DNA from: JAWKRB01 sp041389885
GTDB lineage: Bacteria; Myxococcota_A; Polyangia; Polyangiales; Ga0077539
Length of the DNA stretch: 64,000 bases
Direction of reading: 5' to 3'
Assembly (NCBI GenBank): GCA_041389885.1
Contig: JAWKRB010000038.1
Coordinates: forward strand, 5,707-69,706
Made by a program: the position numbers and the translations under genes. This document shows positions 50,773-59,164 of this stretch, in pieces. The notes under the pieces were generated by a model. That model was not told the origin of the DNA. It ran no database searches and saw only the letters and a program-made list of their open reading frames with translations. Position 1 is the first letter of the stretch; the number at the start of each line of letters is the position of its first letter.

Positions 50773-51594
50773 GTGAAGGTTCACCACATCAGCTGCGCGA
50801 CGATGTGTCCCCTGGGACGCTCGTGGGTCAACGGGGACGGCGGGCTCTTCGAGCGGGGGGAGATGTGCGCGCACTGCCTGCTCATCGAGACGCCCGCCAG
50901 CGGGCTCGTGCTGGTCGACACGGGCGTCGGCACCGACGACCTGCGCGACCCGGCCGGCCGCCTCGGCGGCCCCTTCACCTTCGTCACGGGACTGCGCCGC
51001 GACGCGCCCACGGCCCTCGACCACGTGAGGCGCCTGGGCTTCTCGCCCGCCGACGTGCGGCACGTCGTGGTGACCCACCTCGACCTCGACCACGCCGGCG
51101 GCCTCCCTGATTTTCCCCACGCGGCGGTGCACGTACACGACGACGAGCGCGCCGCGGCGCTGCGCCCCTCGGGCATGGAGCGCGAGCGGTACCGCCGGTG
51201 CCATTTCGCGCACGCGCCGCAGTGGCAGGGCTACCGGGCCCAGGGCGCGCCGTGGCGGGGCTTCGCCTGCGCGCGCGAGCTGCCGGGGCTGCCGCCCGAG
51301 ATCCTCGCGCTGCCGCTCCCCGGGCACACCCGCGGCCACGCCTGCGTCGCGGTCGAGACCGGCGCGGTGACCCTCGTGCACTGCGGCGACGCGTTCTTTC
51401 ACCGGAGCGTGGTCGACCCCGCGGCGCCCCTGATCCCCCGGGGCCTCGCCGGCTTCGAGCGCCTCGTGGCGGTCGACTACGCGAAGGTGCGGCAGAACCA
51501 CGCGAGGCTCCGCGCGCTGGCGGCGGAGGGGGGCGACTCGCTGCGGGTCTTCTGCGCCCATGACGACGTGCAGCTGAGGGCGCTGGCCTCGTAG
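50773..51594 (+). CDS. Metallo-beta-lactamase-fold hydrolase
   Basis: A 273-residue enzyme from a GTG/ATG at 50773. The MBL motif is VVTHLDLDHAGGLPDFPHAA (HxDxDH), followed by PGHTRGHACVAV, HCGDAFFHRS and a final FCAHDDVQL, which give a dinuclear metal site. The N-terminus LIETPASGLVLVDTGVGTDD supplies the first strand pair. Members include quorum-quenching lactonases (AHL hydrolases), which share the HxDxDH-G-H-D-H series, and glyoxalase-like or nuclease enzymes. The substrate loop (RRCHFAHAPQWQGYRAQGAP) is unusual. No AHL system was seen in the window, so only the fold and metal site are assigned. Confidence 0.88.
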   Translation: MKVHHISCATMCPLGRSWVNGDGGLFERGEMCAHCLLIETPASGLVLVDTGVGTDDLRDPAGRLGGPFTFVTGLRRDAPTALDHVRRLGFSPADVRHVVVTHLDLDHAGGLPDFPHAAVHVHDDERAAALRPSGMERERYRRCHFAHAPQWQGYRAQGAPWRGFACARELPGLPPEILALPLPGHTRGHACVAVETGAVTLVHCGDAFFHRSVVDPAAPLIPRGLAGFERLVAVDYAKVRQNHARLRALAAEGGDSLRVFCAHDDVQLRALAS

Positions 51595-51666
51595 GGTGGG
51601 CGCCCTGCGGAGGTGCGGGCCGGGGGCGAAGTGCGGTACGAACGAGGGCATCGAGGTGGTGCCCCC

Positions 51667-54600
51667 ATGAAGCGATCGGGTCTATCGACACTCTGGTTCG
51701 CCGCAGCGCTCGTCGCCGCGGGCTGCGGAGGCAACAACTCTGTTGTCTCGGTCAACGACGACGCGGGGGGCAAGGCCGACGCGCCGCTTGAAGCCGCCGT
51801 CGACGGGAGCTCTGGGGACGTCGCCGACGACGTCCTCCCCGACATGGACGCGGCGCTCGACGTGGTCGACGCGACCCCCGTCGAGGCGGGTCCGGGCGGA
51901 TGCCGGGACAACACCGACTGCGCCGGCGACGAGCTCGGCAACCGCATCTGCGACGTGGCCACCGGACGGTGCGTGGCGTGCACGGCCAGCAACCGGGGAT
52001 CGTGCGCCCAGGGGCAGTACTGCACCGCGGCCAACCGCTGCGAGGCGGGATGCAGCGCCGACAACGACTGCGCGGGCGCGACCGGCGGCGACGCGGGGGC
52101 GGGCGACGGCGGCGCCCCGGGCCTGCGCTGCGACACGGCGAGCCACACCTGCGTGAGCTGCGTCACCGACGACCACTGCGGCCTCGGGCAGGTCTGCCAG
52201 GCGGGCGCCTGCGTCGCGGGCTGCAACGAGCGCCGCGGCTGCCCCACGGGTCAGGCCTGCTGCGCGGGCGCCTGCTTCAGCGTGCAGGACGACGCGATGC
52301 GCTGCGGCACCTGCACCAACGTGTGCGCGGGGGGCAACAACGCCGCCCCCGCGTGCGTGATGGGCGCCTGCACGCGCCGGTGCCTGCCCGGCTACGCCGA
52401 CTGTGATGGCGACTCGTCGAACGGATGCGAGGTCTCCCTCGAGGGCTCGGCGAACTGCGGGAGCTGCGGCCGGAGCTGCTCCGGCGCGACGCCCCTGTGC
52501 GCGACCACCGGGGGGATGTCGCAGTGCGTCTCGGGGTGCGACCCCGGGCAGACCCGCTGCGGCTCGACCTGCGCGAGCCTCCAGAGCGACAGCACCGACT
52601 GCGGGCGCTGCGGAAACGTCTGCCCCGCCGGCGCCAACGCCGCCGCGGCCTGCGTGATGGGCGCCTGTCAGCTGACCTGCAACGCGGGCTTCGCGGACTG
52701 CGACGGCGACCCCTCCAACGGCTGCGAGGTGAGCCTCAACGGCTCGGCGAGCAACTGCGGCGCGTGCGGCAACGTGTGCCCGGGCGGGCCCAACAGCACG
52801 GCGGCGTGCGTGATGGGCGCCTGCCGCCTCACCTGCGCGCAGGGCTCGGCGGACTGCGACGCCAACGCCAGCAACGGCTGCGAGGTCTCGCTCCTTAGCT
52901 CGTCGGGCAACTGCGGCGCCTGCGGCCGCGTCTGCGCGGGCGGCGCGAACGGCGCGGCGACCTGCACCGCCGGCTCCTGCGGCCTCGCCTGCGACCCCGG
53001 CTTCGGCGACTGCGACGGCGACCCCTCCAACGGCTGCGAGACCGCCCTCAACGGCACGGGCAACTGCGGCCGCTGCGGCAACGCGTGCAGCGGCGGCACC
53101 CCCGTGTGCGCGACCACCACCGGCGCGAGCTCGGTCTGCACCAGCGGCTGCGCCACGGGGCAGCAGCGCTGCGGCGACGCCTGCGTCGACACCGCCACCA
53201 GCGTCGAGCACTGCGGCGCCTGCGGCACCGCGTGCCCCGCGGGGAACAACACCCGCGCGACCTGCGCCGGCGGCGCCTGCGGCACCACCTGCGCGCCGGG
53301 CTTCGCCGACTGCGACGGCGACGCGTCCAACGGCTGCGAGGTCAACACGCAGGTGAGCAGCACGCACTGCGGCGCCTGCAACAACGCCTGCCGCGCCGGG
53401 CAGAACTCGACCGTGGCCTGCGTCACCAGCCAGTGCCGCACGACCTGCAACCTGGGCTACGGCGACTGCGACGGCCTCGACCTCAACGGCTGCGAGGCCA
53501 ACCTGCTCACCGCCACCGCGCACTGCGGCGGCTGCAACCGGGTGTGCCCCGCCGCGGCCAACGCGGTGCCCACGTGCACCAACGGCGGGTGCGGCTTCAC
53601 CTGCGTCGCGGGCTTCGGCGACTGCGACGGCAACGCGTCGAACGGCTGCGAGACCGCCCTCGACAGCTCGCTCAACTGCGGCGCCTGCGGCCGCGCGTGC
53701 GGCCTCTCGACGCCCCTGTGCTCCACCGCGGGGATGACGCCCTCGTGCATCTCGGGCTGCGCCACCAACCAGGTGCGCTGCGGCAACAGCTGCGTCGACC
53801 TGCAGAGCGACCCCGCGAACTGCGGCGCCTGCGGGACCGCCTGCGCGACGGGCCCCAACGCCACCCGCACCTGCGCCTCGGCGCGCTGCGGGCTCACCTG
53901 CGCCGCGGGCTTCGCCGACTGCGACAACAGCCCGTCGAGCGGCTGCGAGGCCAACCTCCAGAGCGACGACGCCAACTGCGGCGCGTGCGGAAACGCCTGC
54001 GGCACAGGGAGAACTTGCACCGCCGGGGCCTGCCGCGACCGCTGCGCGACGGGGCTCACCTTCTGCTCGGGCGCCTGCGTGAACACGCAGAGCGACAACG
54101 CGAACTGCGGCTCCTGCGGCAACGCCTGCGCTACGGGGCAGTACTGCCTCTCGGGCGCGTGCCGCGCGGGCAACGTCTCGACGATCGCGTCGGGCAACGA
54201 CCACGTGTGCGCGATCCGCGGCGGCGGCACCGTCTGGTGCTGGGGCTACAACGGCTGGGGCCAGCTCGGCAACGGGACCACCACCAGCAGCCTGGTGCTC
54301 CAGCAGGTCCGCGGGATCAGCACCGCGGTGGAGGTCTCGGCCTCGGGCGGGAGCTCGTTCGCGCGCCTCGCCGACGGCACCGTCGTCGGCTGGGGCCTGC
54401 ACTACGGCGCGGGCGAATTGGGCGACGGCACCACGGTGACCCAGCGCACGAGCCCGGTGCCCGTCGTGGGCCTCCGCAACATCGTCGACCTCGGCGGCGG
54501 CGGTTGGGCGCACAGCTGCGCGGTGGCCGCAGACGGGCGGGTGTGGTGCTGGGGCTACAACAACTACGGCCAGCTCGGCGACGGCAGCACGGCCAACCGC

Positions 54601-55272
54601 GTCGCGCCGGGGCTCACCGCGGGGCTGAACACCGCCGTCGAGGTGTGCGACGGCTACCTGCACTCCTGCGCGCGGCTGCAAGACGGCTCCGTGCGCTGCT
54701 GGGGCTACAACGGCTACGGCGATCTCGGCACGGGGAACACCACGAACAGCCTCACGCCCGTGGCGGTCGTCGGGGTGAACACCGCGGTGGAGATCGCCTG
54801 CGGCACCCACCATACGTGCGCGCGCCTCGCCAACGGCACCGTGCAGTGCTGGGGGTACAACCGCTACGGGCAGCTCGGCGACGGCACCGCGAACACCCGG
54901 TACGCGCCGGGGCTGGTGACCGGGCTGACCGACGCGGTCGAGATCGGCACCGGCGAGGACGTCTGGCGCGGCAACCAGTCGGGCTCGGCGGCGGACCGCA
55001 CCTGCGCGCGCCGCGCCAACGGCACCATCGTGTGCTGGGGCTACAACGGCTACGGCGGCATCGGTGATGGGACCACCACCAACCGCCTCACCCCCACCGC
55101 GGTGCTCGGGATCTCCGACGCCACGGAGATCGACGCCGCGGGGCGCTACCACACCTGCGCGCGCCGCGCCGGCGGGATCATCTCCTGCTGGGGCTATGGC
55201 GGAAACGGGCAGATGGGCGACGGCACGTCCAACAGCCGCACCGCCCCCGGCCTCGTCGTCGGATTCCCCTGA
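51667..55272 (+). CDS. Giant Cys-rich lipoprotein with C-terminal RCC1 propeller
   Basis: About 1201 residues from ATG 51667, with GAGG ten bases before. The signal MKRSGLSTLWFAAALVAAGC has its lipobox Cys at residue 20. An acidic linker is followed by some 15 disulfide repeats. Many carry the element GFADCDGDPSNGCEVSLNGS then NCGACGNVCPxGxN, a pattern resembling stigma- and tenascin-like myxobacterial stalks; others carry the C-GQTxC form seen in the 45-kb lipoprotein. Residues 846-1201 form seven RCC1 blades (CAIRGGGTVWCWGYNGWGQL, GNGTTTSS and so on), a seven-bladed propeller. RCC1 heads usually bind proteins. This is a long surface stalk with a propeller at its tip. Confidence 0.92.
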   Translation: MKRSGLSTLWFAAALVAAGCGGNNSVVSVNDDAGGKADAPLEAAVDGSSGDVADDVLPDMDAALDVVDATPVEAGPGGCRDNTDCAGDELGNRICDVATGRCVACTASNRGSCAQGQYCTAANRCEAGCSADNDCAGATGGDAGAGDGGAPGLRCDTASHTCVSCVTDDHCGLGQVCQAGACVAGCNERRGCPTGQACCAGACFSVQDDAMRCGTCTNVCAGGNNAAPACVMGACTRRCLPGYADCDGDSSNGCEVSLEGSANCGSCGRSCSGATPLCATTGGMSQCVSGCDPGQTRCGSTCASLQSDSTDCGRCGNVCPAGANAAAACVMGACQLTCNAGFADCDGDPSNGCEVSLNGSASNCGACGNVCPGGPNSTAACVMGACRLTCAQGSADCDANASNGCEVSLLSSSGNCGACGRVCAGGANGAATCTAGSCGLACDPGFGDCDGDPSNGCETALNGTGNCGRCGNACSGGTPVCATTTGASSVCTSGCATGQQRCGDACVDTATSVEHCGACGTACPAGNNTRATCAGGACGTTCAPGFADCDGDASNGCEVNTQVSSTHCGACNNACRAGQNSTVACVTSQCRTTCNLGYGDCDGLDLNGCEANLLTATAHCGGCNRVCPAAANAVPTCTNGGCGFTCVAGFGDCDGNASNGCETALDSSLNCGACGRACGLSTPLCSTAGMTPSCISGCATNQVRCGNSCVDLQSDPANCGACGTACATGPNATRTCASARCGLTCAAGFADCDNSPSSGCEANLQSDDANCGACGNACGTGRTCTAGACRDRCATGLTFCSGACVNTQSDNANCGSCGNACATGQYCLSGACRAGNVSTIASGNDHVCAIRGGGTVWCWGYNGWGQLGNGTTTSSLVLQQVRGISTAVEVSASGGSSFARLADGTVVGWGLHYGAGELGDGTTVTQRTSPVPVVGLRNIVDLGGGGWAHSCAVAADGRVWCWGYNNYGQLGDGSTANRVAPGLTAGLNTAVEVCDGYLHSCARLQDGSVRCWGYNGYGDLGTGNTTNSLTPVAVVGVNTAVEIACGTHHTCARLANGTVQCWGYNRYGQLGDGTANTRYAPGLVTGLTDAVEIGTGEDVWRGNQSGSAADRTCARRANGTIVCWGYNGYGGIGDGTTTNRLTPTAVLGISDATEIDAAGRYHTCARRAGGIISCWGYGGNGQMGDGTSNSRTAPGLVVGFP

Positions 55273-55322
55273 GCCCTCCCCTCGTTCCGCTGAATTCTTG
55301 ACCTCCTCGGGGACCTGCGGCA

Positions 55323-55604
55323 ATGCCCTCTCCCCGAGGAGCTCCGAACGACGTGGACGAAGCCGTGAACGCATCCCCCGAGACGCTCTCGCTGGAGGAC
55401 ATCCTGACGAGGCTCCAGCAGGTCGTCGAGACCCTCGAGAAGGGAGACCTCCCCCTGGAGGAGTCTCTGCAGTGCTTTGAAGAGGGCGTGAAGCTCACCC
55501 GCGAGGGACAGCGTCGCCTCGAGCTCGCCGAGAAGCGCGTCGACCAGCTCCTGGCGTCAGGCGGCGCGGACGGCGGGGTCACCGTGCAGCGCCTCCAGGG
55601 CTGA
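55323..55604 (+). CDS. xseB: Exonuclease VII small subunit
   Basis: A 93-residue protein. The family core is complete: LSLEDILTRLQQVVETLEKG, DLPLEESLQCFEEGVKLTRE and GQRRLELAEKRVDQLL, two helices forming a coiled-coil hairpin. XseB subunits coat the long helices of XseA and are required for processive single-strand DNA degradation in repair. The usual N-terminal length is about 70-80 residues; here 20 extra residues (PSPRGAPNDVDEAVNAS) precede the core. ATG 55323 has no strong Shine-Dalgarno; a GTG ten codons later (55353) is a plausible alternative. xseA is not in this window, and the gene stands 50 bases after the RCC1 lipoprotein. Confidence 0.92.
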   Translation: MPSPRGAPNDVDEAVNASPETLSLEDILTRLQQVVETLEKGDLPLEESLQCFEEGVKLTREGQRRLELAEKRVDQLLASGGADGGVTVQRLQG

Positions 55605-55655
55605 GCGCGTCGCTCGGTGCGGCGAGCGCGCCGCAAGAGGCGTGGCGCACGGTTC

Positions 55656-55685
55656 TTTACGTCGCGAAACCGCCGATGGTACATA
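55656..55685 (+). promoter_or_regulatory. Possible sigma-70-like promoter of the OmpA-family gene
   Basis: TTTACG at about 55656-55661 and TACATA at about 55680-55685 are separated by 18 bases in a relatively AT-rich patch of the 180-base gap before the OmpA gene. The match to consensus is moderate only. Confidence 0.3.
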
Positions 55686-55770
55686 GCGGGCGCATTTCGC
55701 CGGGTCACGCTCACGCAGAGCGCGAACGGCGCAGTGGGCTACGCGCACAACGCGCGGCGCGGTCGCTCTC

Positions 55771-55775
55771 GGAGG
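55771..55775 (+). promoter_or_regulatory. Ribosome-binding site GGAGG of the OmpA-family gene
   Basis: GGAGG nine bases before ATG 55785. It decides that start over the GTG at 55617 that opens the longer frame. Confidence 0.8.
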
Positions 55776-55784
55776 GTCCTCAGC

Positions 55785-58187
55785 ATGCGGCAGTCTCGAC
55801 GGTTGGCTTTGATCCTGGCGATGCTCTCATCGGCGTTGCCGCTGGTCGCCTCGGCGCAGAACGCACCGGGCAACCGTGCGCCGGCGAACAATCGCACCAC
55901 CACGGACGACGACGAGGAGGACGAGGAGGAAGAAGACGCCCCCGCCGCCGCCCCCGCCGCGGCGACCCCCGCCTCCAGCTCGGGCAGCGCCGCGACCCCG
56001 GCGCGCCCCTCGACCCCTGAGACCCCCGAGACCGACGAGGAGCGCCGCACCCGGATGCTCCCCCGCTTCTCCGGGCTCGACGGCGCCGTGGGCCTGCTCC
56101 ACACCGCCTCCGCGCAGAGCGGCGGCGCGGGGAGCTTTCGCTTCAGCCTCCTCGGGGAGTACTTCTCGGGCGGCGAGTTCCTCCGCCCGCAGGGGCTGAG
56201 CGGCACGGCGCTCACGGGCGTCGACAGCGCGTCGCACGTCGGCGGCACCGTCACCCTGTCGTACTCGCCCCTCGATTTCCTCGAGGTCTTCGGCTCGGTG
56301 CGGGCCTACGCGACCTCGAACTCCTCGCCCATGATGACCACCCGACCGGGCCTCATCCAGGCCCTGGGTGACACCACCCTGGGCGTGAAGGCCGGGGCGA
56401 GGGTGGTGCGCGGGCTCTACCTCGGCGGCGACGCCGCGGTGTACCTGCTCAACCGCTCGGGCGACATCGGGCTCCTCGGCGACGCGACGAGCTTTCACCT
56501 CCGGGTGAACTCGACCTTCGACCTGCGCGAGCACTTTCGCAACGTGCCCGTGCGCTTTCACCTGAATTTCAGGTACTTCTTCGACAACAGCTCCGCGGTC
56601 GTCGCGCCCACCGAAGACGCGCGCCGCCGCGCGCAGCCGGGCTACGACGCGTCCCGCTGCGCGACCACCAACGACGCGAGCTGCTACCTCGAGGTCTCCC
56701 GCGCCGAGCGCTACGCCCTGGGCGTGAACCGGGTCGACCGCTTCTCCATCAACCTCGGCGTCGAGGCCTCGCTCCCCTACGTGCACCCCTTCGTCGAGTG
56801 GAACGTCGGCGTGCCCGTGAACCGGCAGTCGTACCAGTGCTTCGAGCCGGGCAGCACCGGCACCCGCCCCGGCGGCGCCACGGACGACGACCTGTGCTTC
56901 GCGAACACCGGCTTCTCGTCGATGCCCTCGACCTTCACCATCGGCGCGAGGGTGCTCCCGCCCATTCGCGGGCTGAGCGCGCTCCTCGCCGTCGACATCG
57001 CCACCAGCGGCACCTCCGACTTCGTGCGAGAGCTCTCGCCGAACACCCCGTGGCAGTTCTACTTCGGCGCGGCCTTCGCGTACGACTCGCACCCCGTCGA
57101 GCGCCGCATCGAGGTCCCGGGGCCGGAGCGCGTCGTCGACCGCCCCGTCGACCGCACGCCGCCCGGCGGGCGCGTGACGGGCATGGTCCGCGACGCCGAG
57201 GGGCACACCGGCATCGCCAACGCCGTGGTGAACTTCGCCGGGCGCAACGACCTGCACATCCTCGCCACCGACGGCCAGGGCCGCTTCCTCTCCGGGCGCC
57301 TCCCGCCGGGCGAGTACCAGCTCCGCGTGACCGCGCCGGACTACAACTCCGGCGACTGCCGCTTCACCATCGCGCAGCCCCCCGCGGCGCCCGAGGCCCC
57401 CGCGGGCAGCGCGCCCGCCACGGCCCCCGCGCCCGCCGCCGAGGCCAACCTCGACGCCACCGTGCAGTGCGAGCTCCGCGCGTTGCCGCGCCGGGGCAAC
57501 CTCCAGGGCCGCGTGCTGAACGCGCGCAACAGCCAGGGCGTCGCCAACGTGCAGGTGACCGTCACGCCGGGGCCGGGCTTCCTCGCGCCGCAGGGGCAGT
57601 CGACGCCCGCGCCGCAGACCGTCACCACCGACGCCGGCGGCAACTTCACCGTCAACGACGTGCTCGCGGGGTCCTACGTGCTCAGCGCGGGCCCGAGCAA
57701 CACCACCATGGCCGTCGGCGGCGTGAACACCAACGTGAATCCGCGCGAGACCGCCAGCGCCGAGGTCCGGGTCAACCCCCTGCCTCCGCCCGCCCAGCGC
57801 CAGGTCGCCCTCGTGGGCAACAACTTCAGCCTGCGCCGTCAGGTCCACTTCCAGACCAACAGCGCCGACATCCTCCCCGACTCGAACTCGCTCCTCGAGC
57901 AGATCGCCGACCTCATCAACCGTCACCCCGAGGTGACGGCCATTGAGATCCAGGGGCACACCGACAACCAGGGCCAGGCCGCGGCCAACCAGACCCTCTC
58001 CGAGGCGCGCGCCGCCTCGGTGCGCGACGCCCTGGTGCGCCTCGGCGTCACCGCCGAGCGGCTCAGCTCGCGGGGCTACGGCCAGACCCGGCCGATTCGC
58101 CCGAACCTCACCGCCGGGGGCCGAGCCGCCAACCGCCGCGTCGCCATCGTCGTGACCCAGCGCGCCACGGGCGCCAGCGCCCGCTGA
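55785..58187 (+). CDS. OmpA-family outer-membrane protein with two carboxypeptidase-like regulatory domains
   Basis: A 800-residue protein. A signal peptide (LALILAMLSSALPLVASAQ) is followed by a Glu/Asp then Ala/Pro-rich linker. Residues 80-440 have alternating strands suited to an outer-membrane barrel or PorF-like domain. Two carboxypeptidase-regulatory-like (transthyretin-like) folds lie near residues 460-520 (GGRVTGMVRDAEGHTGIANA, RFLSGRLPPGEYQLRVTAPD) and 570-650. Residues 684-795 form the OmpA C-terminal domain (VHFQTNSADILPDSNSLLEQ, IEIQGHTDNQGQAAANQTLS, RGYGQTRPIRPNLTAGGRAA) that binds peptidoglycan through the conserved Asp and Arg. It bridges outer membrane and cell wall; the linker suggests surface exposure. 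Confidence 0.92.
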   Translation: MRQSRRLALILAMLSSALPLVASAQNAPGNRAPANNRTTTDDDEEDEEEEDAPAAAPAAATPASSSGSAATPARPSTPETPETDEERRTRMLPRFSGLDGAVGLLHTASAQSGGAGSFRFSLLGEYFSGGEFLRPQGLSGTALTGVDSASHVGGTVTLSYSPLDFLEVFGSVRAYATSNSSPMMTTRPGLIQALGDTTLGVKAGARVVRGLYLGGDAAVYLLNRSGDIGLLGDATSFHLRVNSTFDLREHFRNVPVRFHLNFRYFFDNSSAVVAPTEDARRRAQPGYDASRCATTNDASCYLEVSRAERYALGVNRVDRFSINLGVEASLPYVHPFVEWNVGVPVNRQSYQCFEPGSTGTRPGGATDDDLCFANTGFSSMPSTFTIGARVLPPIRGLSALLAVDIATSGTSDFVRELSPNTPWQFYFGAAFAYDSHPVERRIEVPGPERVVDRPVDRTPPGGRVTGMVRDAEGHTGIANAVVNFAGRNDLHILATDGQGRFLSGRLPPGEYQLRVTAPDYNSGDCRFTIAQPPAAPEAPAGSAPATAPAPAAEANLDATVQCELRALPRRGNLQGRVLNARNSQGVANVQVTVTPGPGFLAPQGQSTPAPQTVTTDAGGNFTVNDVLAGSYVLSAGPSNTTMAVGGVNTNVNPRETASAEVRVNPLPPPAQRQVALVGNNFSLRRQVHFQTNSADILPDSNSLLEQIADLINRHPEVTAIEIQGHTDNQGQAAANQTLSEARAASVRDALVRLGVTAERLSSRGYGQTRPIRPNLTAGGRAANRRVAIVVTQRATGASAR

Positions 58188-58209
58188 GCGCCTTCCCACG
58201 CCGCCGCCC

Positions 58210-59164
58210 ATGGGGCGATTCACCCACATCCCCGACGAGACCCTGAGCGCGCTCCTCGCGCGCTTCGGGGTCACGCCCGTGTCGTCGAGCCCCGTCGACG
58301 GCGGCTCGGTGAACACCTACCTCCGCGTCGAGGATCGTTCGAACACGTACTATCTCCGGGTCGACGAGCGCGCCGGCCGCGCGGTACGTCGACCACGAGG
58401 TCGCGCTCCTCGCGCGCATCTCGGGGCTCTCGGTGCCTCGCGTGCTGCCCACCCTCGACGGCGGCGCGTACACCCTGTTGGGCGACAAGCCCGTGCTGCT
58501 CTTCACCGCGCTGCCGGGTCGTTCGTACCCCAACGACCAGCTCACCCCCGCGCGCCTGGCCTCCCTGGGCCGCGCGGCGGCGGCGCTGCACCGCGCAGAC
58601 CCCGCGGGCCTCGCGCCCCACCGCTTTCACCCCCGCGCGCTCTTCGAGGAGCACTACCTCCCGATGCGCGCCCTCGTGCGCGCCGAACGACCCGACGCCG
58701 CCGCGGCCCTCGACGCGGTCTTTCGGGACGGATGGGCGCCCTACGAGCTCGCCGGGCTCCCGCGCGCCCTCGTGCACGCCGACCTCTTCGCCGACAACCT
58801 GCACTTCGACGAGCTCGACCGCTGCGGCGTGCTCGACTTCGAGGCCGCGGGGGAGGGGCCGCGGCTCCTCGACCTGGCCGTCGCGGTCCACGCGCTGTGC
58901 TTCGACGCCGCGCGGGGGGCGCACGCGCTCCCGCGGGTCGACGCGCTGCTGGGGGCCTACGCCGCCGAGTCGCCCCTCACCGACGCCGAGCGCGACGCCT
59001 GGCCCGCGCTGCTCACCTTCGCCGCCGCGCGCTTTCTCTTCACCCGCGTGCGAGACTTCGACCTCGCGCCGGGCGCCGCGGCGCAGCACGACCGCCGGGA
59101 CTATCGAGAGTTCCTCAAGGCCCTGGGCGCCTCCCGCGACCTCGCCGCGCGGCTGCCGCGGTGA
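58210..59164 (+). pseudogene. Homoserine-kinase-like enzyme with apparent frameshift
   Basis: From ATG 58210 the first 57 codons read FTHIPDETLSALLARFGVTP, PVDGGSVNTYLRVEDRSNTY and YLRVDERAG, the N-lobe of ThrB2/APH-type homoserine kinases. Near 58375-58385 the signal moves one base to the frame that continues YVDHEVALLARISGLSVPRV, ALVHADLFADNLHFDELDRC with the catalytic HxDLxxxN, and GVLDFEAAGEGPRLLDLAVA, ending at 59164. Removing one base from the GCGGTAC at the switch would restore about 317 residues, the family's usual length. The enzyme phosphorylates homoserine in threonine synthesis. Because such a gene is usually needed, a sequence error is as likely as inactivation. Confidence 0.78.

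Noticed and set aside
51682..55374. Minus-strand open frame of 1230 codons opposite the RCC1 lipoprotein
   Set aside because: Same reason: it arises from high GC and absence of AT-rich stop codons opposite a real gene.
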